From Bacillota bacterium (GTDB lineage Bacteria > Bacillota > Clostridia > Lachnospirales > Anaerotignaceae): DNA of 6,692 nucleotides. The DNA is taken from the NCBI GenBank assembly GCA_023413275.1, contig JAEZPX010000112.1, positions 1 to 6,692 of the forward strand. The letters are read 5' to 3'. A model generated the notes under the pieces. The model had not been told where the DNA came from and searched no databases. It was given only the letters and a program-made list of their open reading frames with translations. Shown one piece after another: positions 1 to 5,165 of the stretch. Position 1 is the stretch's first letter. Each line of letters starts with the position of its first letter. Position numbers and translations under genes: made by a program.

Positions 1-68
1 TGTGTACACTCAAAGCCATTTTATTTTATATGAAATAACTTTACAAATCCCAATATCCCAGTTCATAA

Positions 69-1796
69 TTAGATGGAGGCAAGCTTTTCATCCAAATCCT
101 TTTCAAGCTCAGCAAGCTTCTCTTTTGCACCTTGGAGATTTCGCCCCTTCACCCCAATATAAAATTTCAACTTAGGCTCTGTTCCTGAAGGGCGTACGCA
201 TAGCCAAGTGCCATCCTCAAGGGTATAATATAATACATCGGAAACGGGTAATGGGCTTTCTTCCACTTCTCCAGTTTTCAAGTTTCGGAAAGTTTGGGTT
301 TTATAATCCCTAGCCCAAACAACATCCTTGCCACTAAATTCCGTTGGTGTTGTTTCACGAAGGGATGCCATAATTTTCTGAATCCTCTCTACGCCATCCA
401 AACCTTTTAAGGTAATCGCCTTTACACCATCCAAATAATAACCATATTTTTCGTATAGCTTTTGAACTCCATCATAAAGAGTCATTCCATTTTTCTTATA
501 GTATGCCGCCATCTCACACAAGAGCAATGTGGCAACCACAGCATCCTTATCCCTTGCGTAAGTTCCCGCTAAATAACCATAGCTTTCCTCAAATCCAAAC
601 AGAAACTCATTGGCACCTGTCTCTTCAAATTCCTTAATTTTCTCCCCGATAAACTTAAAGCCTGTCAGCACTTCTATCTTTTTCACACCATAGAAATCAC
701 AAATAGGCTGAATCAATTCCGTGCTGACAATGGTCTTAATGACAACGCCATGTCCAGGCAAAGTGCCCTTTGCTGCCTTTTGAGACAGAATATATTCTGT
801 CAGCAACGCCCCCACCATATTTCCTGTGAGAACAACATATTCTCCCTTGTCATTTTTCACCATTGCGCCAACACGGTCACAATCCGGGTCTGTTCCAACA
901 ATAATATCTCCATTTTTTTCTTCAGAAAGCTTCTTCGCCAGTGTAAATACATTGGGGTCCTCGGGGTTGGGATAGCCTACTGTTGTAAACTCGGGATCCG
1001 GCTCCTCCTGTTCAGGAACTACAAACACCTTCTTATATTTAGCTTTCTTCAAAACTCGGCGCACAGGCTCGTTGCCCGAACCGTGAATAGGGGTATAAAT
1101 AATGGTAAGGCTATCTCCCATATCCTCCGTAATTTCAGGGCAAATACGTTGAGATAATACCTGTTCATCAAAACAACGGTCAATTTCTTTTGCAATGGTA
1201 TAATAAAGGCCCTTTTCCTCTGCCTCTTTTTGTTCCATCCTAAGAATCTGCCCATACGCTGTAACTGCATTGACTTCATCAATAATATCTGTGTCTCTGG
1301 GTGCAACCACTTGGGCACCATCTGCCCAATACACTTTATACCCATTATATTCAGGAGGATTATGGCTTGCGGTAACTACGATGCCCGCCGTACAGCCCAA
1401 CCGCCTTACTGCGAAGGAAAGCATCGGTGTAGGGCGTAATGAGGGGTAAACAAAAGCAGGAATTCCATTTGCCGCCAAAACCAGTCCTGCGATTTTTGCA
1501 AAATCAGGAGACATGTGTCTGGAATCATATGCAATTGCCACGCCCTTGGACTGTGTACCTTGTTTTTTAATATAATTTGCCAAGCCTTGGGTTGCCTTAC
1601 CAACGGTGTAAAAATTCATTCGGTTACTCCCCGTACCAATTATTCCACGAAGACCCCCTGTACCAAATTCCAATTCTTTATAAAACCGTTCCTTAATCTC
1701 TTTTTCATCCTCGGCAATTCGATGAAGCTCCGCCTTTGTGTCCTCGTCAATAGAAGGGTCAGCCAACCATTGGTGATATCTTTCCATATAATCCAT
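69..1796 (-). CDS. pgcA: Phosphoglucomutase/phosphomannomutase (alpha-D-phosphohexomutase)
   Basis: This cytoplasmic enzyme interconverts the 6-phosphate and 1-phosphate of glucose (or mannose), supplying sugar-1-phosphate for nucleotide-sugar, envelope and storage glycan synthesis. All family landmarks are present in the 575-residue product: N-terminal GTGGLRG (45-51), the phosphoserine loop TASHNPPEYNGYK with Ser144, the Mg-binding loop DPDCDR (303-308), the sugar-binding GFEESYG (401-407) and the phosphate-binding RPSGTEPK (535-542). The length matches Bacillus PgcA-type enzymes of about 570-580 residues, so the gene is intact. The ATG start is supported by GGAGG at 1804-1808 with a 7-base spacer. 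It lies 15 bases after the PEGA gene, with the ribosome binding site in the gap, so the two are probably co-transcribed. No hairpin terminator is visible in the 68 bases downstream. Glucose versus mannose preference cannot be read from the sequence. Confidence 0.95.
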   Translation of the reverse strand: MDYMERYHQWLADPSIDEDTKAELHRIAEDEKEIKERFYKELEFGTGGLRGIIGTGSNRMNFYTVGKATQGLANYIKKQGTQSKGVAIAYDSRHMSPDFAKIAGLVLAANGIPAFVYPSLRPTPMLSFAVRRLGCTAGIVVTASHNPPEYNGYKVYWADGAQVVAPRDTDIIDEVNAVTAYGQILRMEQKEAEEKGLYYTIAKEIDRCFDEQVLSQRICPEITEDMGDSLTIIYTPIHGSGNEPVRRVLKKAKYKKVFVVPEQEEPDPEFTTVGYPNPEDPNVFTLAKKLSEEKNGDIIVGTDPDCDRVGAMVKNDKGEYVVLTGNMVGALLTEYILSQKAAKGTLPGHGVVIKTIVSTELIQPICDFYGVKKIEVLTGFKFIGEKIKEFEETGANEFLFGFEESYGYLAGTYARDKDAVVATLLLCEMAAYYKKNGMTLYDGVQKLYEKYGYYLDGVKAITLKGLDGVERIQKIMASLRETTPTEFSGKDVVWARDYKTQTFRNLKTGEVEESPLPVSDVLYYTLEDGTWLCVRPSGTEPKLKFYIGVKGRNLQGAKEKLAELEKDLDEKLASI

Positions 1797-1811
1797 ACTC
1801 CCGCCTCCTCT

Positions 1812-3233
1812 TTATTCTCTTTCCAATTCCACACTCATATGACTTGAGCTACTATTCACATTAATTACTGTGGAAAAGGATTGATACCCGTATCTTTCTA
1901 CCCCAAGGCTATAGCTGCCATAGGGGAGATTTAATTCCATAGGTGCCATACCCATATCTTTCCCATCAATATAAATCTGAGCTCCGTCCACATTGACGGA
2001 AATGCCAACAGAACCAAATTGAATATCTTTTTGCAAATTTGCATCAACAGACAAGGTATCCTTGTCCAAAACTACATGTTGGCTCCATTCGGTATAGCCA
2101 TTTTTTAATATCACAACGTCATACTCTCCCAAAGGTAATACAGAGGGCACGGTGCTGTCCACCAAAGTTCCATTAATATAAAGCTTGTACCCCGTCACAT
2201 TGGCGTTGATGATTAAAACGCCCACCTTTTCCTGTGCCTTTGAGAGGTCATATACATAAACCTCCCCTGTCTCCACAAAAATACTGTCTGTTCTTTCTTC
2301 AATATTATCTCCGGAAACTGTAACCTTATGGGTTCCTTCCTTCAGAGGAATGCGCTCAACCTCTGCAAGAGGGACTGCTTCTTCTTCATCCAGCTTGAAC
2401 TTCCCATTAACAATATTATCTTTATTTTCTATGGAAATATAGCCATGATACTCTGCCACTTCCACAGACCACACAACATCTTCATAGCTTTTCAGAACCA
2501 GCACATCACAAGCCTCCAAATCTTTAGGATCCAGCTCCTCGTGATTATACATAAAAATGGCTTGTTCGCCATAACTGAATTTCTTTCCTTCTCCAAGAAG
2601 ATTCTTTAAAGAAACATCTGCCTTAAGTCCTGTTTCTTCTACGGTTTTTATTTTTCCACCCTGATTTAAGGTTAAAACAGTCTTTCCATCCTCATCAAGG
2701 CCCACCAAAATAAGATCTCCTACCAGAAGAGGAACATCCTTCGCCCCTCGACCTTGGGTATCGGTAAATTCTGTATCTTGATTCACAACGATGCTTTTAT
2801 TTGCATTCCCCTTAATATCGTAGACAATTAACTCTCCACTGGCCAAAGCTCCTTGTATTAAAACAGGAGTTTGTTCCATGGCCATTGCATTCTTATTTCC
2901 GGAAAAAAACAGCCCCCTCACCAGAGCAAAGCTGGCAATTGCCACAATTACTGCAACCACAGCAAGAATTGCCGCAGTTTTCTTATTTAAAAAGGGCTCT
3001 TCCTTTTTTTCACTGGTTGTCCCACGAGATATTTTAGAGGGACTGTTTGGGGTATTCCCCATTGGCTCACGATCAAACTTTTCAGATTCAAAGGCATCCA
3101 AAAATGCATCCTTGTCCCCTAGATCATCCTCAGGTTGATCGTTCTCAAACTTTTTCATTTCTTTATTGATATCATCTAAACGAATTGTTTCATCAAATTC
3201 GTGCTCATCTTTTTCAAAGTGATAGTCTTTCAC
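1812..3233 (-). CDS. Membrane-anchored PEGA-domain protein with acidic cytoplasmic N-terminus
   Basis: Function is unknown; no catalytic motif is visible. Numbering here counts from the upstream ATG at 3266. About 95 N-terminal residues are charged and acidic. One membrane segment follows (about 97-116, hydrophobic, preceded by Lys95-Lys96), so the rest is probably extracytoplasmic. Residues about 137-272 are beta-rich, with a GDLILVGLDEDGK-like turn. Two clear PEGA domains end the protein: about 348-411 and 420-481, the latter with the typical IYIDGKDMG, a Pro-containing turn, and LPYGSYSLGVERYGY. Residues 273-341 look like a third, degenerate PEGA copy. PEGA domains are usually found in surface or envelope proteins. 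I prefer the GTG start at 3233 (473 residues, removing 11), because AAAGGAGG lies 8 bases upstream of it, whereas the ATG at 3266 has only a badly spaced AAGG. It is probably the first gene of an operon with pgcA. Confidence 0.85.
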   Translation of the reverse strand: MKDYHFEKDEHEFDETIRLDDINKEMKKFENDQPEDDLGDKDAFLDAFESEKFDREPMGNTPNSPSKISRGTTSEKKEEPFLNKKTAAILAVVAVIVAIASFALVRGLFFSGNKNAMAMEQTPVLIQGALASGELIVYDIKGNANKSIVVNQDTEFTDTQGRGAKDVPLLVGDLILVGLDEDGKTVLTLNQGGKIKTVEETGLKADVSLKNLLGEGKKFSYGEQAIFMYNHEELDPKDLEACDVLVLKSYEDVVWSVEVAEYHGYISIENKDNIVNGKFKLDEEEAVPLAEVERIPLKEGTHKVTVSGDNIEERTDSIFVETGEVYVYDLSKAQEKVGVLIINANVTGYKLYINGTLVDSTVPSVLPLGEYDVVILKNGYTEWSQHVVLDKDTLSVDANLQKDIQFGSVGISVNVDGAQIYIDGKDMGMAPMELNLPYGSYSLGVERYGYQSFSTVINVNSSSSHMSVELERE

Positions 3234-3241
3234 TAACTTCT

Positions 3242-3249
3242 CCTCCTTT
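3242..3249 (-). promoter_or_regulatory. Strong Shine-Dalgarno that selects the GTG start of the PEGA gene
   Basis: The minus strand reads AAAGGAGG here, followed by an 8-base spacer and GTG at 3233. The site lies inside the longer reading frame that would begin at ATG 3266. Such a near-perfect ribosome binding site inside the first codons argues that translation starts at the GTG. Confidence 0.7.
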
Positions 3250-3278
3250 GGGGAATATTCAGACATACCTTACAGTAC

Positions 3279-3307
3279 ATTTTATACGTTTCCCCTATAA
3301 GTTGCAA
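3279..3307 (-). promoter_or_regulatory. Candidate sigma-A promoter for the PEGA gene/pgcA operon
   Basis: On the minus strand, TTGCAA (3302-3307) is followed after 17 bases by TAAAAT (3279-3284). The -35 has four of six consensus bases and the -10 five of six. It would start transcription at about 3272, leaving a leader of roughly 40 bases before GTG 3233. Transcription could instead come through the structured region upstream; this promoter is only a pattern match. Confidence 0.4.
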
Positions 3308-3361
3308 GAAGAATTCGCAAAGCTCCTCTTCATAACCTTTTGAATTACAAGAGAAAAACAA

Positions 3362-3460
3362 AAAGCCTCTTTGGTAAAATTGGACAAAAGACAGCGCAAA
3401 AGCTATCTATCCAAGCACCCATGAGGCCTTACGGTCACTCCCTATTCATATTTTTACCAA
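3362..3460 (-). other. Predicted H-type pseudoknot at the 3' end of the candidate RNA
   Basis: Helix 1 is a perfect 9 bp: TTGGTAAAA (3452-3460) with TTTTACCAA (3371-3379). Helix 2 is 8 bp with one G-U: AAGGCCTC (3423-3430) with GAGGCTTT (3362-3369). The 5' strand of helix 2 is inside the loop of helix 1, and its 3' strand starts one base after helix 1, giving a classical pseudoknot or two mutually exclusive stems. Inside lies another hairpin, TTGGA/TCCAA (3410-3414/3380-3384) plus GATAGC/GCTGTC (3402-3407/3390-3395), which abuts helix 1 directly. Confidence 0.6.
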
Positions 3461-3514
3461 TATATTCTAATACATTGCCAAGGTTGTCCTCTTTACGGGC
3501 AGTCCTGAAAATCC

Positions 3515-3560
3515 GATGGGATTCACTTGGGAAACAGCCCGTTTCCCAAGCCAATCCATC
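3515..3560 (-). other. Long imperfect hairpin within the candidate RNA
   Basis: A perfect 10-bp stem (CTTGGGAAAC at 3541-3550 with GTTTCCCAAG at 3526-3535) closes a five-base GGGCT loop. Below it, after a GG/TG internal loop, ATT/AAT and GATGG/CCATC add eight pairs, with one bulged C (3520). No T-run follows on either strand, so it is not a terminator. The loop GGGC could pair with GCCC at 3497-3500. Confidence 0.7.
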
Positions 3561-3653
3561 CCTTTGAAATGGCTTCCTTTATGGGTTTCGCCCTCTGTTT
3601 ACATGCTATCACCCATGCTATTGACAGATAAAGCGCACTGAACAAAGCCATCT

Positions 3654-4640
3654 CTAAACGCCTCTGATATAATAGAAAAGTTCTTTTGCCCGCCCCTCTT
3701 CCTCAGCCGCCAATGCCAAACGTTCTTGCATAGCGGGAGAAACACAGGCTCTCCTTTTATTATAATACTCATTAATTAGACGCAAAAATTTCTCCGGATA
3801 AATAACCAGTGCTTGAAGTAGAACCTTTTCCCCCTCTTCTAGTGGCTTATTTTTTTGATATGCCTCAAGTATTCCAACTACTCCATCTTGGTCACCTTCC
3901 GTTTTTTTCATATAGCGCTTTAAATATGCTGCTAAATCCAACAACGGTATGTCACTGCTACAACCCTCAAAACCACCTACAAACAGTTTTCCACCATCAG
4001 ATACCCTAAGGTTTTCGCCCTTAAAGCTATGATGGCAAAAGGTTCCTTCTCCCCTTGCCTTTTCAAACAAGGCAGAGTAATTTGCTTCCTGCAAAAGAGC
4101 CTCCGCCTGTAAGGTCTGCTCCATATATGTATCATAATTATCAAGCACCAGCAAATCTATGGCATCATAGCCCCCTTGTTTTTGAATGCGACGCTTAATT
4201 TTGGCAAGCTCCGCCCTTCTTTTTGCGAATTGTGCCGGCAAACGCTCTTTGTCCCATTGAACAAATCTACTCTCTAACCCCTTTGCGCAAAGGTGCATTT
4301 TACCCAGTGTTTCCGCGCCCCTGATGAAGGCCTCCTTTCCATCCTCCTCTAACGCTGCGGTGGGCAAAAGCTCCTCAAGAACATACACCGCTCCCTCCTT
4401 GACAAAGCAAGGCTGGCCTTCCATGGTATTATAAAACCTGCTTATCACAGTAAAGCCGTTTCCATAAAGACATTCCTTTACATCATGGGCATAACGGATG
4501 CTGTTCATTCGCTCCCTCGCCTTTTTCAATTCCCTTAGTCCTTTGTCCGTTTTGCAGACAAGACCTGTTCGGGTACGGGTTCCGCTGTAAAAACGAAGGC
4601 CATAACCCTCCCATAATATTTTTTCATATATTTCCTCCAT
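3654..4640 (-). CDS. CotS-family spore-coat protein with a degenerate kinase-like fold
   Basis: The product (328 residues) resembles the CotS/YtaA group of spore-coat proteins, which share the aminoglycoside-phosphotransferase/choline-kinase fold. Supporting stretches, numbered from the upstream ATG at 4646, are the N-lobe strands YVLEELLP (88-95), a GAETLGKMH helix (110-118), the catalytic-loop equivalent CHHSFKGENL (204-213), and LFVGGFEG...DIPLLDLAAYLKRYMKK (221-248). The catalytic HxD aspartate appears replaced (HHS, Ser207) and the metal-binding D of the DFE-like motif is Gly225, so it is probably not an active kinase. I chose ATG 4640 over ATG 4646 because AGGGGG (4648-4653) is 7 bases from the former and 1 base from the latter. 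A sigma-E-like promoter lies just upstream, as expected for a mother-cell coat gene. The stop codon is TAG. Family assignment rests on motif reading, not a search. Confidence 0.75.
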   Translation of the reverse strand: MEEIYEKILWEGYGLRFYSGTRTRTGLVCKTDKGLRELKKARERMNSIRYAHDVKECLYGNGFTVISRFYNTMEGQPCFVKEGAVYVLEELLPTAALEEDGKEAFIRGAETLGKMHLCAKGLESRFVQWDKERLPAQFAKRRAELAKIKRRIQKQGGYDAIDLLVLDNYDTYMEQTLQAEALLQEANYSALFEKARGEGTFCHHSFKGENLRVSDGGKLFVGGFEGCSSDIPLLDLAAYLKRYMKKTEGDQDGVVGILEAYQKNKPLEEGEKVLLQALVIYPEKFLRLINEYYNKRRACVSPAMQERLALAAEEEGRAKELFYYIRGV

Positions 4641-4647
4641 ATCCATT

Positions 4648-4653
4648 CCCCCT
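4648..4653 (-). promoter_or_regulatory. Shine-Dalgarno deciding the start of the CotS-like gene
   Basis: AGGGGG on the minus strand is 7 bases from ATG 4640 but only 1 base from ATG 4646. The shorter form, beginning MEEIYEK, is therefore favoured. Confidence 0.65.
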
Positions 4654-4682
4654 GCCGATTACGGACAAAACATTTCTGTACC

Positions 4683-4711
4683 ATTCTATGGGGAAACAAA
4701 CAAAAATATCC
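4683..4711 (-). promoter_or_regulatory. Sigma-E-like (mother-cell sporulation) promoter of the CotS-like gene
   Basis: The minus strand has GGATATT (4705-4711), a 14-base spacer, and CATAGAAT (4683-4690). The sigma-E consensus known from Bacillus subtilis is kmATATT, 14-15 bases, CATACAnT. The ATATT core is complete and the -10 differs at one base. Transcription would begin near 4676, about 35 bases before ATG 4640. The site lies just past a terminator. Confidence 0.6.
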
Positions 4712-4713
4712 GT

Positions 4714-4743
4714 AAAAAAAAGAAAAACTCCCAAATTGGGAGT
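4714..4743 (-). terminator. Intrinsic terminator, second of a tandem pair after tRNA-Lys
   Basis: The stem ACTCCC (4738-4743) pairs with GGGAGT (4727-4732) around an AATTT loop and can zip two pairs further. It is followed on the minus strand by TTTTTCTTTTTTTT, which includes the last stem base. The plus-strand reading has no T-run, so it acts on minus-strand transcripts. Confidence 0.8.
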
Positions 4744-4753
4744 GTTTCAATGC

Positions 4754-4800
4754 AAAAAAGAAAAGCAGAACGACCTAGAATTACTCTAAGCCACTCTGCT
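4754..4800 (-). terminator. Intrinsic terminator of tRNA-Lys
   Basis: AGCAGA (4795-4800) pairs with TCTGCT (4764-4769). The stem continues through a G-U-rich section (GTGG/TCGT) and CTTAGA/TCTAGG to a GTAAT loop, about 16 pairs in all. TTTTCTTTTTT follows on the minus strand. It begins seven bases after the tRNA 3' end. Confidence 0.8.
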
Positions 4801-4806
4801 TCGATA

Positions 4807-4879
4807 TGCGCCCTCAGAGACTCGAACTCTGGACCCACTGATTAAGAGTCAGTTGCTCTACCAACTGAGCTAAGGGCGC
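4807..4879 (-). tRNA. tRNA-Lys, anticodon CTT
   Basis: This is a complete 73-base cloverleaf. The acceptor stem is GCGCCCT/AGGGCGC with discriminator A, the D-stem is GCTC/GAGC, and the anticodon stem is ACTGA/TCAGT around the loop CTCTTAA. The anticodon CTT lies at 4844-4846 and reads codon AAG. The T-stem is CAGAG/CTCTG around TTCGAGT. The CCA end is not encoded (TAT follows), so it must be added by a nucleotidyltransferase such as the one encoded by the divergent cca gene. It is transcribed alone from its own promoter into two terminators. Confidence 0.97.
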
Positions 4880-4901
4880 GTATTTGTTGACTGCAAAAAA
4901 T

Positions 4902-4930
4902 ATATTATCACTACTTGTACTGTTTGTCAA
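4902..4930 (-). promoter_or_regulatory. Strong sigma-A promoter of tRNA-Lys
   Basis: On the minus strand a perfect TTGACA (4925-4930) is followed after 17 bases by TAATAT (4902-4907, five of six consensus bases). A- and T-tracts upstream (about 4944-4970) resemble an UP element. Transcription would start near 4895, giving a short 5' leader before the tRNA. A second TTGACA at 4938-4943 lacks a -10 at proper spacing. Confidence 0.85.
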
Positions 4931-5061
4931 CGATTTCTGTCAAAAAAATTTTTATTTTTTTCATATATTATTTAAAGAGAGCATTTATCCCTAATTTTCG
5001 CTGTTTTTCGTCAGTCATTCAAAAAATCTGCGAAGGCTTTTCTTTGTATTTTAGAATTTTA

Positions 5062-5070
5062 TGGTATACT
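5062..5070 (+). promoter_or_regulatory. Candidate extended -10 promoter for cca
   Basis: TGGTATACT contains an extended TGn element and a TATACT hexamer (5065-5070, five of six consensus bases). Only a poor -35 is seen (TTTGTA at 5043-5048, 16 bases away). It would leave a leader of about 90 AT-rich bases before cca. The rest of the stretch from 4945 to 5165 shows nothing else I can support. Confidence 0.5.
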
Positions 5071-5165
5071 ATGAAAGCATATTTAAGTATTACAAATGTT
5101 AAAATTTAATCTTTCAACGGGATTTTTTAAATAATTATTTCAGACTTTTTGAAGGGAGACTGTTT

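Larger units (their letters stand above)
3354..3628 (-). ncRNA. Candidate structured RNA of unknown family, between the CotS-like and PEGA genes
   Basis: This non-coding gap can fold extensively when read on the minus strand. Reading 5' to 3' there are: a region with the direct repeat ATAGCATG (3614-3621 and 3602-3609); a hairpin at 3515-3560 with about 18 base pairs; a hairpin at 3476-3501 (TGCC/GGCA and GAGG/CCTT around an ACAA loop, with CGTAAA bulged); and a 3' pseudoknot at 3362-3460. It ends in TTTTTGTTTTT (3354-3364), as expected for intrinsic termination on the minus strand only. The boundaries are approximate and I see no convincing promoter of its own, so it may be processed from, or transcribed with, the upstream gene. 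I compared it from memory with RNase P RNA, tmRNA, SRP RNA, 6S, T-box and the common riboswitches and found no match. It could be a cis-regulator or a trans-acting RNA. Confidence 0.5.

Noticed and set aside
18..46. Possible minus-strand promoter after pgcA (TTGTAA, 17 bases, TAAAAT)
   Set aside because: It is a weak match in AT-rich DNA at the window edge, with no visible gene to serve.
750..1157. 135-codon plus-strand frame opposite pgcA
   Set aside because: It is antisense to a well-conserved enzyme and rich in Cys/Ile/Phe/Asn, as expected of a frame shadow; no Shine-Dalgarno or promoter supports it.
1515..1847. 110-codon plus-strand frame across the pgcA/PEGA junction
   Set aside because: It is a shadow of two real genes, with no ribosome binding site and no recognisable domain.
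3295..3333. 12-residue minus-strand leader peptide (MKRSFANSSCNL) upstream of the PEGA gene
   Set aside because: The only AAGG is two bases from its ATG, and the peptide shows no attenuation-type codon run.
3340..3567. Open frame of 75 codons on the plus strand in the gap between the CotS-like and PEGA genes
   Set aside because: It has no ribosome binding site, its composition is unlike a protein, and it runs antisense through the helices of the candidate RNA, which explain the sequence better.
3354..3628. Assignment of the structured region to a cobalamin, c-di-AMP, c-di-GMP, lysine or T-box element
   Set aside because: Fragments such as GTGAATCC recall some of these aptamers, but the diagnostic conserved boxes are absent in the right order. 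This was judged from memory, so a covariance-model search is needed.
4681..4720. Sigma-K promoter for the CotS-like gene (AC ... CATAGAATG)
   Set aside because: The nearest upstream AC is about 21 bases from CATA, too far for sigma-K; the sigma-E reading fits both boxes and the spacing.
4535..4750. 71-codon minus-strand frame over the start of the CotS-like gene
   Set aside because: It is out of frame with the real gene and begins within the second terminator.
4915..5109. 64-codon plus-strand frame between tRNA-Lys and cca
   Set aside because: It lies in AT-rich promoter DNA, overlaps the tRNA promoter, and has no ribosome binding site; the Phe/Ile/Tyr-rich product follows from base composition.
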